Of a stretch of DNA of 41,406 nt, positions 32,819-41,397 are shown piece by piece. The notes under the pieces are model-generated. The model searched no databases, was not told where the DNA came from, and saw only the letters and a program-made list of their open reading frames with translations. Source of the stretch: an uncultured Parabacteroides sp. (GTDB lineage: Bacteria; Bacteroidota; Bacteroidia; Bacteroidales; Tannerellaceae). Numbering within the stretch: position 1 is the first letter of the stretch; each line of letters opens with the position of its first letter. The DNA is taken from assembly GCF_905196875.1 (NCBI RefSeq), contig NZ_CAJJWO010000046.1, forward strand, positions 1-41,406, read 5' to 3'. The position numbers and the translations under genes were made by a program.

Positions 32819-33295
32819 ATGTATGGTATGTTTCTGAAAAAAGATCTCAAAGATAAATTAACCCTTTACTTTTTGAAACAGCTGGAGCCGGTTAGCCCTT
32901 TTGAAATTTGCTGGCAGGTCCAGACTTATGCAGCAATACATCAAATACACTTCACAGATACTGCATTGATCTTGCCGGAGACTTCCCGACTGGTTCTTTA
33001 TCCTGATTCCATAACTCCGAACCTGCAGGAGACTTCTTCCCGCAAAAATATCATATATTTTTCAGATGTCATTCATATTCTTGAATTTCAAGGTAGTTTA
33101 GAAGTCTTATTAAGAAATGGGTATGTTTATTTATTATCCGGTAACACTTCGGCCTGGAAATTAATAGATATTTGCCCCGAAAAGAACCATCCGGATGCAA
33201 ACCCTTTGTTGGTCTGGTATTGGATATTTAGTGGAAATATACAATTTGCCTGGTGGCATTTGAAAGAGTATGTAATAAAAACTTTTTATTTATAA
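32819..33295 (+). CDS. Hypothetical protein, unrecognised
   Basis: 158 residues (or 155 from the ATG at 32828, MFLKKDLKDKL). No signal peptide or clear membrane segment. The middle (IIYFSDVIHILEFQGSLEVLLRNGYVYLLSG, about 85-115) has alternating hydrophobic strands that faintly recall a LytTR DNA-binding domain, but the match is too weak to name. The C-terminal part is rich in tryptophan (VWYWIFSGNIQFAWWHLKEY). Base composition is more A+T-rich than in the neighbouring opu genes. It is isolated between the candidate sRNA terminator and the opu operon. It may be a real lineage-specific gene or a remnant. Confidence 0.5.
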   Translation: MYGMFLKKDLKDKLTLYFLKQLEPVSPFEICWQVQTYAAIHQIHFTDTALILPETSRLVLYPDSITPNLQETSSRKNIIYFSDVIHILEFQGSLEVLLRNGYVYLLSGNTSAWKLIDICPEKNHPDANPLLVWYWIFSGNIQFAWWHLKEYVIKTFYL

Positions 33296-33400
33296 ATGTG
33301 CTTTAAATGAACTAAATCAACGTTTGCTTGTTTTATAAATGTGGCATAGAGTAAAGGTCACCACCTGAGATAAAATAATTCAAAATTTTACGGTTAGAAA

Positions 33401-33427
33401 TTTGCCGGACTCACACGATGAATCCGG
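33401..33427. repeat. Hairpin upstream of the opu operon
   Basis: TTGCCGGA and TCCGGCA flank a 13-nt loop, giving a 7-bp stem about 70 bp upstream of the opuAA start. There is no T-run. It may be a leader structure or operator; its role is not evident. Nothing else is recognised in 33296-33498. Confidence 0.35.
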
Positions 33428-33498
33428 CACAGAATAATACTTGTCTGAACGATGCGTTCGGGGAGTTAAGATCGTTGTATCATAAACCCAAAATATAT

Positions 33499-34725
33499 AT
33501 GGCAAAAATTGAAATAAAAAACTTATCTATCCTTTTCGGACCTGAGAAGGCCAAAGCGAAAAAGATGATTTTAAAAGGAAAAAGTAAACAGAAGATCCTC
33601 AAGGCGACAGGATGCACTGTAGCTGTACGTAACGCCAACCTGGAGATAGAAGAAGGAGAGATGTTCGTAATCATGGGACTGTCCGGTAGCGGAAAATCGA
33701 CATTACTGCGATGCATTAACCGGCTGAACGAACCTTCGATGGGGGAGATTCGTCTGGACGGTGTCGACATCACCCGTTCATCCGATAAAGAGTTATTACA
33801 AATACGCAGAAAAGAACTGGCTATGGTTTTCCAGCATTTCGGACTATTACCCCACCGTACGGTATTAAGCAATGTGTCGTTTGGCCTGGAGTTGCAAGGT
33901 GTTCCTAAAGAAGAACGGGAGAAGAAAGCGCAGGAAAGTGTTTTGCTTGTCGGCCTGAAAGGATACGAAAAGCAGCGGGTGGACGAATTGTCGGGAGGTA
34001 TGCAACAGCGTGTCGGGCTGGCCCGCGCATTGGCAAACAACCCGGAGGTACTTCTGATGGATGAGGCCTTCTCCGCCCTCGACCCGCTTATCCGCGAACA
34101 GATGCAGGACGAGTTGCTCTTGTTACAGGAAAAGATGAAAAGGACGATTGTCTTCATTACCCACGACCTGGACGAAGCGATCAAGCTCGGCGACCGTATT
34201 GCAATTATGAAAGACGGCGAGATCGTACAGGTCGGTACCCCCGAAGAGATACTGACAGATCCGGCCAACGCCTATGTCACCCGTTTTACAGAGAGCGTAG
34301 ACCGGGGACGTATCGTCACAGCTTCTTCGATCATGCTGAAACAGCCGGTCGTGGTCAGGCTCCGGAAAGAAGGGCCTGAGACTATCCTGCGCAAGATGCG
34401 CGAGAAACGTTTATATGCTTTGCCGGTCATAGGAAGTGAGGATCAGTTCATCGGCGAAATACAATATAAGGATGTTCTGAAGTTGCGAAAAGAGGGAAGT
34501 AAAGATGTTGCTTCCATTGTCCTCAAGGAAGTCCCTTCCGTATTGGAGAACACGACGGTGGAGGATATGCTTCCGTTGCTTCCGAAAGTACGCCAAGCTT
34601 TACCTGTCGTCGATGATGGGAACCGGCTGATCGGAGTTGTCTCCCCCTCCGCCATCATCATTGAAATGACCGGGAAAGACCAGAAAGAAATAGAAGAAAT
34701 AATTCAAAACGCAATAGATTTATGA
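33499..34725 (+). CDS. opuAA: Glycine betaine/proline ABC transporter ATP-binding protein with CBS pair
   Basis: 408 residues from ATG 33499 (MAKIEIKNLSILFGPEKAKA). An in-frame ATG at 33418 adds 27 residues but lies in a hairpin and lacks family similarity. Walker A is GLSGSGKST (60-68), the signature LSGGMQQRVGLARAL (about 168), Walker B LLMDEAFSALDPLIRE. Two CBS domains occupy about 280-400. In OpuA these regulatory domains sense ionic strength or cyclic di-AMP and gate uptake. It is the first gene of a complete ProV-ProW-ProX importer and probably protects against osmotic stress. Confidence 0.95.
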   Translation: MAKIEIKNLSILFGPEKAKAKKMILKGKSKQKILKATGCTVAVRNANLEIEEGEMFVIMGLSGSGKSTLLRCINRLNEPSMGEIRLDGVDITRSSDKELLQIRRKELAMVFQHFGLLPHRTVLSNVSFGLELQGVPKEEREKKAQESVLLVGLKGYEKQRVDELSGGMQQRVGLARALANNPEVLLMDEAFSALDPLIREQMQDELLLLQEKMKRTIVFITHDLDEAIKLGDRIAIMKDGEIVQVGTPEEILTDPANAYVTRFTESVDRGRIVTASSIMLKQPVVVRLRKEGPETILRKMREKRLYALPVIGSEDQFIGEIQYKDVLKLRKEGSKDVASIVLKEVPSVLENTTVEDMLPLLPKVRQALPVVDDGNRLIGVVSPSAIIIEMTGKDQKEIEEIIQNAIDL

Positions 34726-35537
34726 TTAATATCGGACAATATATAGAAATAGCCATCAACTGGCTGACAGAACATTGGGCCCCTTTCTTTGATATAATAA
34801 ATAATGGCATCGGTAGCTTTATCGACGGCTTCCAACACGGTTTATTATGGATACCGTTTTATGTGATGATCCTGGCACTAACCGTTTTAGCCTGGTTTAA
34901 AGCGGGGAAAGGTACAGCGGTACTTACCCTGCTGGGGCTATTCCTAATTTATGGGATGGGCTTCTGGGAACAGACGATGCAAACGGTAGCCCTGGTCTTA
35001 TCCTCTACGGTTATCGCCCTGGTACTGGGTGTACCGTTAGGAATCTGGACGGCACGCAACAACATAGCCGCCAAAATAATCCGTCCGCTAATGGATTTGA
35101 TGCAGACGATGCCTGCCTTCGTTTATCTGATTCCTGCCGTATTATTTTTCGGGCTTGGGCCTGTACCGGGAGCTTTTGCCACGGTGATCTTTGCAATGCC
35201 GCCGGTAGTTCGCCTGACAGACTTGGGTATCCGTCAGGTTCCGGAGGATATTGTGGAGGCGACCCGGTCGTTCGGAGCGACTTCGCGGCAGTTATTGTTT
35301 AAGGTGCAGTTGCCGCTAGCATTGCCGACGATTATGACCGGAGTTAACCAGACGATCATGATGGCCTTGTCGATGGTAGTGATCGCTGCGATGATTTCTG
35401 CCGGAGGTTTGGGCGAGATCGTATTGAAAGGAATTACCCAGATGAAGATCGGGCTCGGTTTTGAAGGAGGTATAGCCGTTGTGATTCTGGCTATCGTGCT
35501 CGACCGTATAACCCAGGGATTTGTCCGTAAGAGATAA
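34722..35537 (+). CDS. opuAB: Glycine betaine/proline ABC transporter permease
   Basis: 271 residues with about six to seven membrane segments. The EAA-type coupling loop is present (DIVEATRSFGATSRQLLFKVQLPLALPTIMTGVNQTIMMALSMVV), as in ProW/OpuAB. The start overlaps the ATPase stop by 4 bp (ATGA), so translation is coupled. The substrate-binding protein is encoded separately downstream, as in the ProVWX type and unlike the fused OpuABC form. Confidence 0.95.
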   Translation: MINIGQYIEIAINWLTEHWAPFFDIINNGIGSFIDGFQHGLLWIPFYVMILALTVLAWFKAGKGTAVLTLLGLFLIYGMGFWEQTMQTVALVLSSTVIALVLGVPLGIWTARNNIAAKIIRPLMDLMQTMPAFVYLIPAVLFFGLGPVPGAFATVIFAMPPVVRLTDLGIRQVPEDIVEATRSFGATSRQLLFKVQLPLALPTIMTGVNQTIMMALSMVVIAAMISAGGLGEIVLKGITQMKIGLGFEGGIAVVILAIVLDRITQGFVRKR

Positions 35538-35567
35538 TCCCGAGTGATTAACAAAAAAGAAATTTTT

Positions 35568-36506
35568 ATGAGAAGATTAGTTATACTTATCAGTTTAATC
35601 CTGCTTCTGGCAGTCATTATGTTCCTTTCCGGGTGTAGCCGGGAGAAAGATCCGAAAGAGATCTCGATCGGTTACGTGAACTGGTCGGAAGGGATTGCCA
35701 TGAGCTATCTGGCTAAAGCGATGTTGGAGGAGCAGGGATACAAAGTCACGTTGAAAAATGCAGACATCGCGCCTATCTTTACTTCAGTCGCTGCGGGAAA
35801 AGTAGACCTTTTCCTGGATGCCTGGCTTCCGAATACGCATGTCGACTACATGCGGCAATACGGCGACCGGTTGGAAGCAGTCGGTGTGCCGTTCGACAAT
35901 GCACGTCTGGGTTTGGCCGTCCCTTCCTACGTAACAATCAATACGATAGAGGAATTGGAGACGAATAAGGAACGCTTCAACAACGAAATTATCGGTATCG
36001 ATATCGGTGCCAGCCTGATGAACCTGACGGAAGAGGTCGTCAAAGAATATGACCTGTCACTGAAACTGATGCCATCGAGCGGGCCGACCATGACCGCTTT
36101 TTTGCAGAAGTCGGTCGAGCATAATGAATGGATCGTTGTCACCGGCTGGATGCCCCATTGGATGTTTTCACGGTATAATTTGAAGTTTCTGGAAGACCGC
36201 AAAGGAATTTACGGAGATGCCGAACATATTGTAGCCGTTGCTACCAAAGGCTTCTCGCAAACACATCCCGACGTAGCCCGGTTCTTCCGTAACTTCAAGT
36301 TCACAGGCGACCAGTTGAGTGAGCTTATGGACATCATGGAGCAGTATCCGATGCGGGAATTGGAAGGAGCGAAAGTTTGGTTGAAAAAGCATCCGGAAAT
36401 AGTTGATTTATTTTTATCTTCGCAAACAAATCAATTAACTCTGCAAAACGAATATGAAACTGACCGGGAAAATAACATGCCTGTTGCTGGCACTGGCAAT
36501 CGGTAG
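35568..36506 (+). CDS. opuAC: Glycine betaine/proline-type substrate-binding lipoprotein
   Basis: 312 residues from ATG 35568 (MRRLVILISLILLLAVIMFLSGC); a GTG at 35544 would add eight residues and is less likely. The lipobox LSGC anchors it to the membrane. The body is an OpuAC/ProX fold: ISIGYVNWSEGIAMSYLA, DLFLDAWLPNTHVDYM, GIDIGASLMNLTEEVV and VTGWMPHWMFSRYNLKFLED. The tryptophans in NWSEG, AWLPN and GWMPHW fit the aromatic cage that binds quaternary amines. The last 20 or so residues are encoded in sequence that also encodes the start of the SGNH hydrolase (53-bp overlap). Confidence 0.93.
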   Translation: MRRLVILISLILLLAVIMFLSGCSREKDPKEISIGYVNWSEGIAMSYLAKAMLEEQGYKVTLKNADIAPIFTSVAAGKVDLFLDAWLPNTHVDYMRQYGDRLEAVGVPFDNARLGLAVPSYVTINTIEELETNKERFNNEIIGIDIGASLMNLTEEVVKEYDLSLKLMPSSGPTMTAFLQKSVEHNEWIVVTGWMPHWMFSRYNLKFLEDRKGIYGDAEHIVAVATKGFSQTHPDVARFFRNFKFTGDQLSELMDIMEQYPMRELEGAKVWLKKHPEIVDLFLSSQTNQLTLQNEYETDRENNMPVAGTGNR

Positions 36507-37230
36507 TCCTTTTATTAAAGGAGAGAATATGAAAAATTTGAATGTCGTATTTATAGGAAACAGTATAACGGAAGGAGCGTTGATCAAGAACCCTACGCAT
36601 GATGCTCCGCCCGTCAAAGCTGCCCTGTACCTGACTAAACAACCCTCCGTCACTTCGGTAAAGTACTCGAACCAGGGCGTGAGCGGCTGCACGACTACCG
36701 ACTACCTGCCCCAGACGGAAAAACTTTTCCCGATAGCAAAAGCGGCGGCCGACAAGTTTGCAGACGAAACATGGGCCACACTGGTCTTCTCCATTATGCT
36801 CGGAACGAACGACAGCGCGATTACCGGCCCGAACGGTGCCCCGGCTTCCCCGGAAAAATATGGAGAGAACATGAAGGCGATCATCGACCGGTTATTGGCG
36901 TTATATCCGAACTGCAAGATTGTCCTGCATCGTCCGGTATGGTATAGTCCGAACACCTATAACGGGGCGATGTACCTGAAAGAAGGACTGAACCGTTTGC
37001 AGAACTATTACCCCGTATTGCAATCGCTGGTGACGGACTACGGCAAACGTTTCCCCGGCCAGGTTTTCATGGGAGATACCGATGGCTTCGATTATTTCAA
37101 AGAGAATTATCAAACGGATCTTTTCCCCGAAGACGGGAATGCCGGAACTTTCTACCTTCACCCCAATGAGAAGGGAGCAGCCGTTTTAGGGCAGCTTTGG
37201 GGAAAAGCGATCATGAAAGCATTAGAATAG
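36454..37230 (+). CDS. SGNH/GDSL-type esterase or lipase, probably secreted
   Basis: 258 residues from ATG 36454, giving a signal-peptide-like N terminus (KLTGKITCLLLALAIGSPF). An internal ATG at 36529 (MKNLNVVFIGNS) has AAAGGAG at good spacing and would give a cytoplasmic 233-residue form; the hydrophobic stretch favours 36454. SGNH blocks are FIGNSITEG (Ser), the Gly in NQGVSG, LGTNDSA (Asn) and LHPNEKG (Asp/His region FYLHPNEKG). Family members deacetylate or de-esterify sugars and lipids. It overlaps opuAC by 53 bp in another frame and probably shares its transcript. Confidence 0.88.
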   Translation: MKLTGKITCLLLALAIGSPFIKGENMKNLNVVFIGNSITEGALIKNPTHDAPPVKAALYLTKQPSVTSVKYSNQGVSGCTTTDYLPQTEKLFPIAKAAADKFADETWATLVFSIMLGTNDSAITGPNGAPASPEKYGENMKAIIDRLLALYPNCKIVLHRPVWYSPNTYNGAMYLKEGLNRLQNYYPVLQSLVTDYGKRFPGQVFMGDTDGFDYFKENYQTDLFPEDGNAGTFYLHPNEKGAAVLGQLWGKAIMKALE

Positions 37231-37269
37231 AGAATCCGTTAATTAGGAAATACCTATGGGCAAAAAAAT

Positions 37270-37312
37270 ATCCATCCGGATGGGAAACGAATCTCTTCCG
37301 GATGGATTTTTT
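37270..37312. terminator. Intrinsic terminator between SGNH hydrolase and ferritin genes
   Basis: An 11-bp perfect stem, ATCCATCCGGA (37270-37280) with TCCGGATGGAT (37297-37307), is followed by T residues; an A-run precedes it, so it can also serve the convergent ferritin gene. Confidence 0.88.
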
Positions 37313-37396
37313 ATTTTTACCGGATGCAGCTTAATGGCAGAAAAGCGACAAGCCGGATTTTAACAGAAAAACTCAATAATAACTAATAGCCTATAT

Positions 37397-37879
37397 TTAT
37401 CTTTTACCCAAATGATGATCCATAATGGCGATGTGATGTTCGCCATACATCTTGAGCTTCTCCACAATATTCCTGGCAGTCGCTTCTTCTTCAACCTGTT
37501 CACGCACAAAACCCCACAAGAAATCCTGGGTAGCCTTGTCCTTCTCGGCTGCGGCCACGTCTACCAGTTTGTCGATCAACTCGGATACATGTACTTCATG
37601 TTGATATACATGTTCGAATATCTCCTGAGGCGTACCGAAGGCTGTCGGAACCACATTGATCTGGTCCAGCTTAACCTGTCCACCCCGCTTGATCGAATAA
37701 TCGATCATTGAATACGCATGTTCCAACTCTTCCTGCGACTGCTTTTTCATCCAGTGTGCGCAACCGTCCAACCCCAATTGGGCAAAATGAATGGACATCG
37801 ACAGATAAAGGTTTGAAGACCACATCTCTGCAAGGATCTGCTCGTTAAGAGCATCGGATAATTTTCTACTTAAAGTCAT
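37397..37879 (-). CDS. ftnA: Ferritin (non-haem)
   Basis: 160 residues, a four-helix bundle of normal bacterial ferritin size. The ferroxidase-site residues are recognisable: E17 in LNEQILAEMWSSNLYLSMS, the HWMKKQSQEELEHAYSMIDY segment with E49/E50 and H53, and E94 in IYQHEVHV-like VYQHEVHVSELID, with EQVEEEATA further on. It oxidises Fe(II) and stores iron in a 24-mer. The gene is alone, convergent to the SGNH gene and divergent from the DUF4153 gene. Confidence 0.95.
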   Translation of the reverse strand: MTLSRKLSDALNEQILAEMWSSNLYLSMSIHFAQLGLDGCAHWMKKQSQEELEHAYSMIDYSIKRGGQVKLDQINVVPTAFGTPQEIFEHVYQHEVHVSELIDKLVDVAAAEKDKATQDFLWGFVREQVEEEATARNIVEKLKMYGEHHIAIMDHHLGKR

Positions 37880-38038
37880 AGCTGTATGTTTTATATATGT
37901 TTATAGTTTTACTTATAAAACAAACAGCTTCCGAATTTGTTCGGATAGAATACGATTTGTTGCATCGGATATATGCTATCCTTTATATTAATGTAATAAG
38001 AAATCCTTATCTTCGTTTTATAACTAAAAATATCGTAT

Positions 38039-39523
38039 ATGAAAAAGAAAACAGAGATACTGATTGCCCGGCTGCGGCTGGCCATCCGCCTGCATCCGGT
38101 GGAAGTACTGCTATCGGTAGCTTTCGCACTGCTGGGATGCATCCATTTCGAAAGCGGATACGAATATAAGTTTCTGGAAACTCCGCTGGTCTATTTCCCC
38201 GTCCTGTTCCTGGCAACCTATACGTTGAACGGACTCTTCTCGCAAACGTCCTACCGCTGGATCTATTACCTGTCCGCCCTTTTTTGCCTGCCTTTTTTCT
38301 GGTGGACGATGGAGAAGATATGGACGCCCCAGTACCTCGTATCGCTTATCATCGTGCAACTCGTCTACCTGGTGAGCGGCTGGAAGAAAGAGAACGATGA
38401 ATTTGTGCGCGTTGCCCTCCGGTATATGAAAGCGATGCTGTCGGCCGGACTGTTAGCGGGTATCGCATACCTGTTGGCGATTTCGATCTACGTCTCCATA
38501 CAATATATATTCGAGATATGGCAGGGAGGCGACCGGCGGTTCTATACCGAAGCCGCCTACATTATATATATGTGCGCCATGCCCCTGTTGTTCCTGATGT
38601 TCAACCAGGCGAAAGAGGAAGGGGAGGAGAGCCGCAACCGCCTGTTTGAAGTTTTACTGAACTATGTACTTTCGCCGGCCCTGTTGATCTACGCGGTGAT
38701 CCTGTATCTTTACTTCGTGAAGATAGCTGTCCTCTGGTCGTTGCCGAAAGGAGCGGTCGCCTATATCGTTGTCAGCTTCGTTTCGGCTACCTTTATTTTG
38801 AAGGGATGCCAGGTCTTTCTTTCGAAACGGTATTACGACTGGTTTTACCGATATGCCAGCTTCGCCGTATTACCCGCACTGGTGATGTACTGGATCGGGG
38901 TCTACTACCGCATCAACCAGTACGGATTCACCGAGCCGCGCGTTTATCTGGTGGCAGTCGGGGGTATCCTGACCGGCCTTGTCGGACTGTTTCTCACCCG
39001 GCAGTGGGGACGTTACCTGTATGCAGCATGCCTGGCTATCGTTTTCCTGTCGGCCGTAACCTATATACCCGGTATCACGGCAGAAGATATCGAACGGATC
39101 TCACAAACCCGGCGCGGCAATTATCCCCCGAAGGAAACGACCTACGATTACCGTTCCTTCGTAGAGATCGATGGCAATTCTCCGGTCGATATTTCCGGTT
39201 ACCGGACATTGATACCCATCAGCGGATACAGAAGTGGCAACGGTATGTGGACGGCCATCGAACGGGACACATTTTATATTTTTAACAAAGCGGAAGAGAC
39301 TGTTTACAGCGAAGCTATCTCCACCTTCTGGAATAACCAGCTTTCCAAAGCTGGCATCCAGCCCGGCGACACCATCCCCGAAGAGGCTTTTCCCATTCTT
39401 CTTGAGTTTGATATGGATTCGGCAAAGCTCGTTTTTCAGACGATCAGCCTCTACCGTTCTTCGTCCGATTCGGCCTATCGGGTTTCCTACATGACTCCGG
39501 CCTGTTACCTGCAAAAGAAATAA
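38039..39523 (+). CDS. DUF4153 domain-containing membrane protein
   Basis: 494 residues. A short basic N terminus (MKKKTEILIARLRLAIRLHP) is followed by about ten membrane segments to residue 345 and a soluble C-terminal domain of about 145 residues (from TAEDIERISQTRRGNYPP). This layout is typical of DUF4153 proteins in Bacteroidales. Their function is unknown; the C-terminal part is predicted outside or in the periplasm by the number of segments. It appears to be a single gene with a hairpin after it (39530-39554). Confidence 0.88.
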   Translation: MKKKTEILIARLRLAIRLHPVEVLLSVAFALLGCIHFESGYEYKFLETPLVYFPVLFLATYTLNGLFSQTSYRWIYYLSALFCLPFFWWTMEKIWTPQYLVSLIIVQLVYLVSGWKKENDEFVRVALRYMKAMLSAGLLAGIAYLLAISIYVSIQYIFEIWQGGDRRFYTEAAYIIYMCAMPLLFLMFNQAKEEGEESRNRLFEVLLNYVLSPALLIYAVILYLYFVKIAVLWSLPKGAVAYIVVSFVSATFILKGCQVFLSKRYYDWFYRYASFAVLPALVMYWIGVYYRINQYGFTEPRVYLVAVGGILTGLVGLFLTRQWGRYLYAACLAIVFLSAVTYIPGITAEDIERISQTRRGNYPPKETTYDYRSFVEIDGNSPVDISGYRTLIPISGYRSGNGMWTAIERDTFYIFNKAEETVYSEAISTFWNNQLSKAGIQPGDTIPEEAFPILLEFDMDSAKLVFQTISLYRSSSDSAYRVSYMTPACYLQKK

Positions 39524-39529
39524 CCCGCC

Positions 39530-39554
39530 AGGCGTCCGGCATTCCCGGACGCCT
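39530..39554 (+). terminator. Hairpin after the DUF4153 gene, weak T-run
   Basis: A perfect 10-bp stem, AGGCGTCCGG (39530-39539) with CCGGACGCCT (39545-39554), follows the stop by 6 bp. Only a short mixed T stretch follows. Confidence 0.6.
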
Positions 39555-39564
39555 TAATTATGCC

Positions 39565-39594
39565 TTCATTTATTAACAGAAAATAGTACCTTTG
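39565..39594 (+). promoter_or_regulatory. Promoter of the mutarotase-symporter operon
   Basis: TTC (39565-39567), a 19-bp spacer and TACCTTTG (39587-39594), an exact -7 element. The predicted start is 10-20 bp upstream of the mutarotase ATG. Confidence 0.65.
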
Positions 39595-39615
39595 CGTTTC
39601 CTTAATATTTTAGTT

Positions 39616-39957
39616 ATGAAGAGATATTGTCAGACACTAGACTTGAAAGACGACGAAAAGCTGATACAGGAATACATGTATTGGCATTCGCCTGAGAATT
39701 TTTGGCCCGAGATCGGCCAGGGTATCCGTGAAGTAGGCATACTGGATATGCAGATCTACCGCCTCGGTAACCGCCTGTTCATGATCCTTGAAACACCCGA
39801 CGACTTCGACTGGGACACCGCCTTTGCCCGTCTCGCCACCCTCGACCGGCAGGCCGAATGGGAGGACTTTGTAGCCCGCTACCAACAGGTCGCCCCCGGT
39901 GCTTCCTCGGCAGAAAAATGGCAGCTCATGGACCGGATATTCAAACTTCCCGAATAA
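39616..39957 (+). CDS. L-rhamnose/L-fucose mutarotase family protein
   Basis: 113 residues from ATG 39616, the normal RhaM length; the longer start at 39592 lies over the -7 element. Family segments are RYCQTLDLKDDEKLIQEYMYWHSPENFWPEI and GIREVGILDMQIYRLGNRLFM and the final EWEDFVARYQ, with the conserved Tyr/His of the rhaM active site (YWH). The enzyme interconverts alpha and beta anomers of 6-deoxyhexoses. The next gene is a FucP-type symporter, so the sugar is more likely L-fucose than L-rhamnose here (inference). Confidence 0.9.
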   Translation: MKRYCQTLDLKDDEKLIQEYMYWHSPENFWPEIGQGIREVGILDMQIYRLGNRLFMILETPDDFDWDTAFARLATLDRQAEWEDFVARYQQVAPGASSAEKWQLMDRIFKLPE

Positions 39958-39967
39958 AAATAATCAG

Positions 39968-41185
39968 ATGGAAAAGAAAAACAAACAAAGCTTATTCGCC
40001 GCTCCGAACGGTAAATCATACCTGTTACCTTTTATACTTATCACCAGCCTGTTCCTTTTGTGGGGATTCGCTCACGGATTACTCGACGTACTGAACAAGC
40101 ATTTCCAGGGCGCATTCACCATGACGAAAGCCGAAAGCGGACTGGTGCAATTCTCTACCTATATCGCCTATTTCCTGATGGCCCTTCCCGCAGGAATGTT
40201 TATGAAACGCTACGGATATAAGAAAGGTATCATCCTCGGATTGTTGTTGTTTGCGGCCGGCGCGTTCGCTTTCATCCCGGCAGCATTCCTGCATTCGGCT
40301 ACGCCTTTCCTGGTCGCACTATTCATCATCGCCTGCGGATTGTGTATATTGGAAACGGCAGCTAATCCGTACTCCACGATCCTGGGGCCGTCGGAGTCGG
40401 GTGCACAACGTCTGAACCTCTCGCAGTCGTTCAACGGATTGGGATGGATACTCGGGCCATTGGTCGGTGGCGCGTTGATCTTCGGAGGTGCCGAGGGCGA
40501 TGCCTTTGCCTTGACAAAGCCTTATATCCTTGTCGGAAGTATCGTATTATTGGTTGCTGTCCTCTTCTTCTTTACCCGCCTACCGGAAGTAAAAGCGGAG
40601 GATCAGGAAGAAACTCCGGCGGACGTGAAATTGCCTGCCACCGGCATTTGGAAACACCGCCAGTTCGTGCGTGCGGTCATTGCCCAGTTCTGCTACTGTG
40701 CGGCACAGACCGGAATTTTTAGTTTCTTCATCAACTATGTAACAGAGCTCGACCCTGGGATGACGAATATCGAGGCCTCTCGTATCCTGGCTTTCGGCGG
40801 TATGGCGTTGTTCATGATCGGCCGCCTGTCTGGTAGCTTCACAATGAAATGGATGTCGCCCGGTAAGCTATTGACCTGGTTCGCCCTGGCGGATGCCGTT
40901 TGTATGGCTCTCGTGGTTGTCTCGGCCGGAACGGTTTCTTTATACGCGCTTTATCTTTCTTTCTTCTTTATGTCGATCATGTTCCCGACTATCTTCGCAT
41001 TGGGTCTGGAAGGTATGGGAGGCTACACCAAAAAGGCTTCTTCTTATATTGTAATGGGAGTTGCCGGTGGCGCATTCAGTCCGATGTTGATGGGATATAT
41101 CGGAGCGGAAAATATGGCAATCGGTTTCTTCGTACCCCTGATTGCTTTCCTTTATATTCTTTATTTTGCCATTAAGTGCAAATAA
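39968..41185 (+). CDS. fucP: FucP-type L-fucose:H+ symporter (MFS)
   Basis: 405 residues from ATG 39968 (MEKKNKQSLFAAPNGKSYLLPF), 10 bp after the mutarotase gene; an upstream in-frame ATG overlaps that gene and is less likely. Twelve membrane segments are visible. FucP-group landmarks are LLWGFAHGLLDVLNKHFQ in TM1, LVQFSTYIAYFLMALPAGMFMKRYGYKKGI, and ILETAANPYSTILGP and RLNLSQSFNGLGWILGPLVGG. These are shared with sugar:H+ symporters of the FHS family for L-fucose, galactose and glucose. No fucI, fucK or fucA is in the window. The mutarotase partner supports a 6-deoxyhexose. Confidence 0.9.
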   Translation: MEKKNKQSLFAAPNGKSYLLPFILITSLFLLWGFAHGLLDVLNKHFQGAFTMTKAESGLVQFSTYIAYFLMALPAGMFMKRYGYKKGIILGLLLFAAGAFAFIPAAFLHSATPFLVALFIIACGLCILETAANPYSTILGPSESGAQRLNLSQSFNGLGWILGPLVGGALIFGGAEGDAFALTKPYILVGSIVLLVAVLFFFTRLPEVKAEDQEETPADVKLPATGIWKHRQFVRAVIAQFCYCAAQTGIFSFFINYVTELDPGMTNIEASRILAFGGMALFMIGRLSGSFTMKWMSPGKLLTWFALADAVCMALVVVSAGTVSLYALYLSFFFMSIMFPTIFALGLEGMGGYTKKASSYIVMGVAGGAFSPMLMGYIGAENMAIGFFVPLIAFLYILYFAIKCK

Positions 41186-41337
41186 ATTTTCACAATATGA
41201 TACGTCTCAAACCAATGATCAAAGCCTTAACATTCTTTTTCTAATCTTCCGAGGAAAGAGAAAAAACAATTGTTAAAAAACGAGGATAAATTGTACTTTG
41301 TATCTTGAAAAATAAGAGGTACGGATGTTAATTGGTG

Positions 41338-41369
41338 TGACTAAAAATAAGGGTCGTTTTTTTTAGTCA
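41338..41369. promoter_or_regulatory. Hairpin upstream of the gene beginning at the right edge
   Basis: TGACTAAAAA (41338-41347) pairs with TTTTTAGTCA (41360-41369), a 10-bp stem with a 12-nt loop. It lies 29 bp upstream of a possible start codon at 41398, in a stretch where no other feature is seen (41186-41397). It may be a leader hairpin or a terminator acting rightward (the 3' arm contains eight T). Confidence 0.4.
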
Positions 41370-41397
41370 TTTATCGGACGATTTGTATAATAAAAAA

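Noticed and set aside
33418..33498. N-terminal extension of the opuAA protein
   Set aside because: The added 27 residues lack family similarity and start in a hairpin; MAKIEIKNL at 33499 is a normal start.
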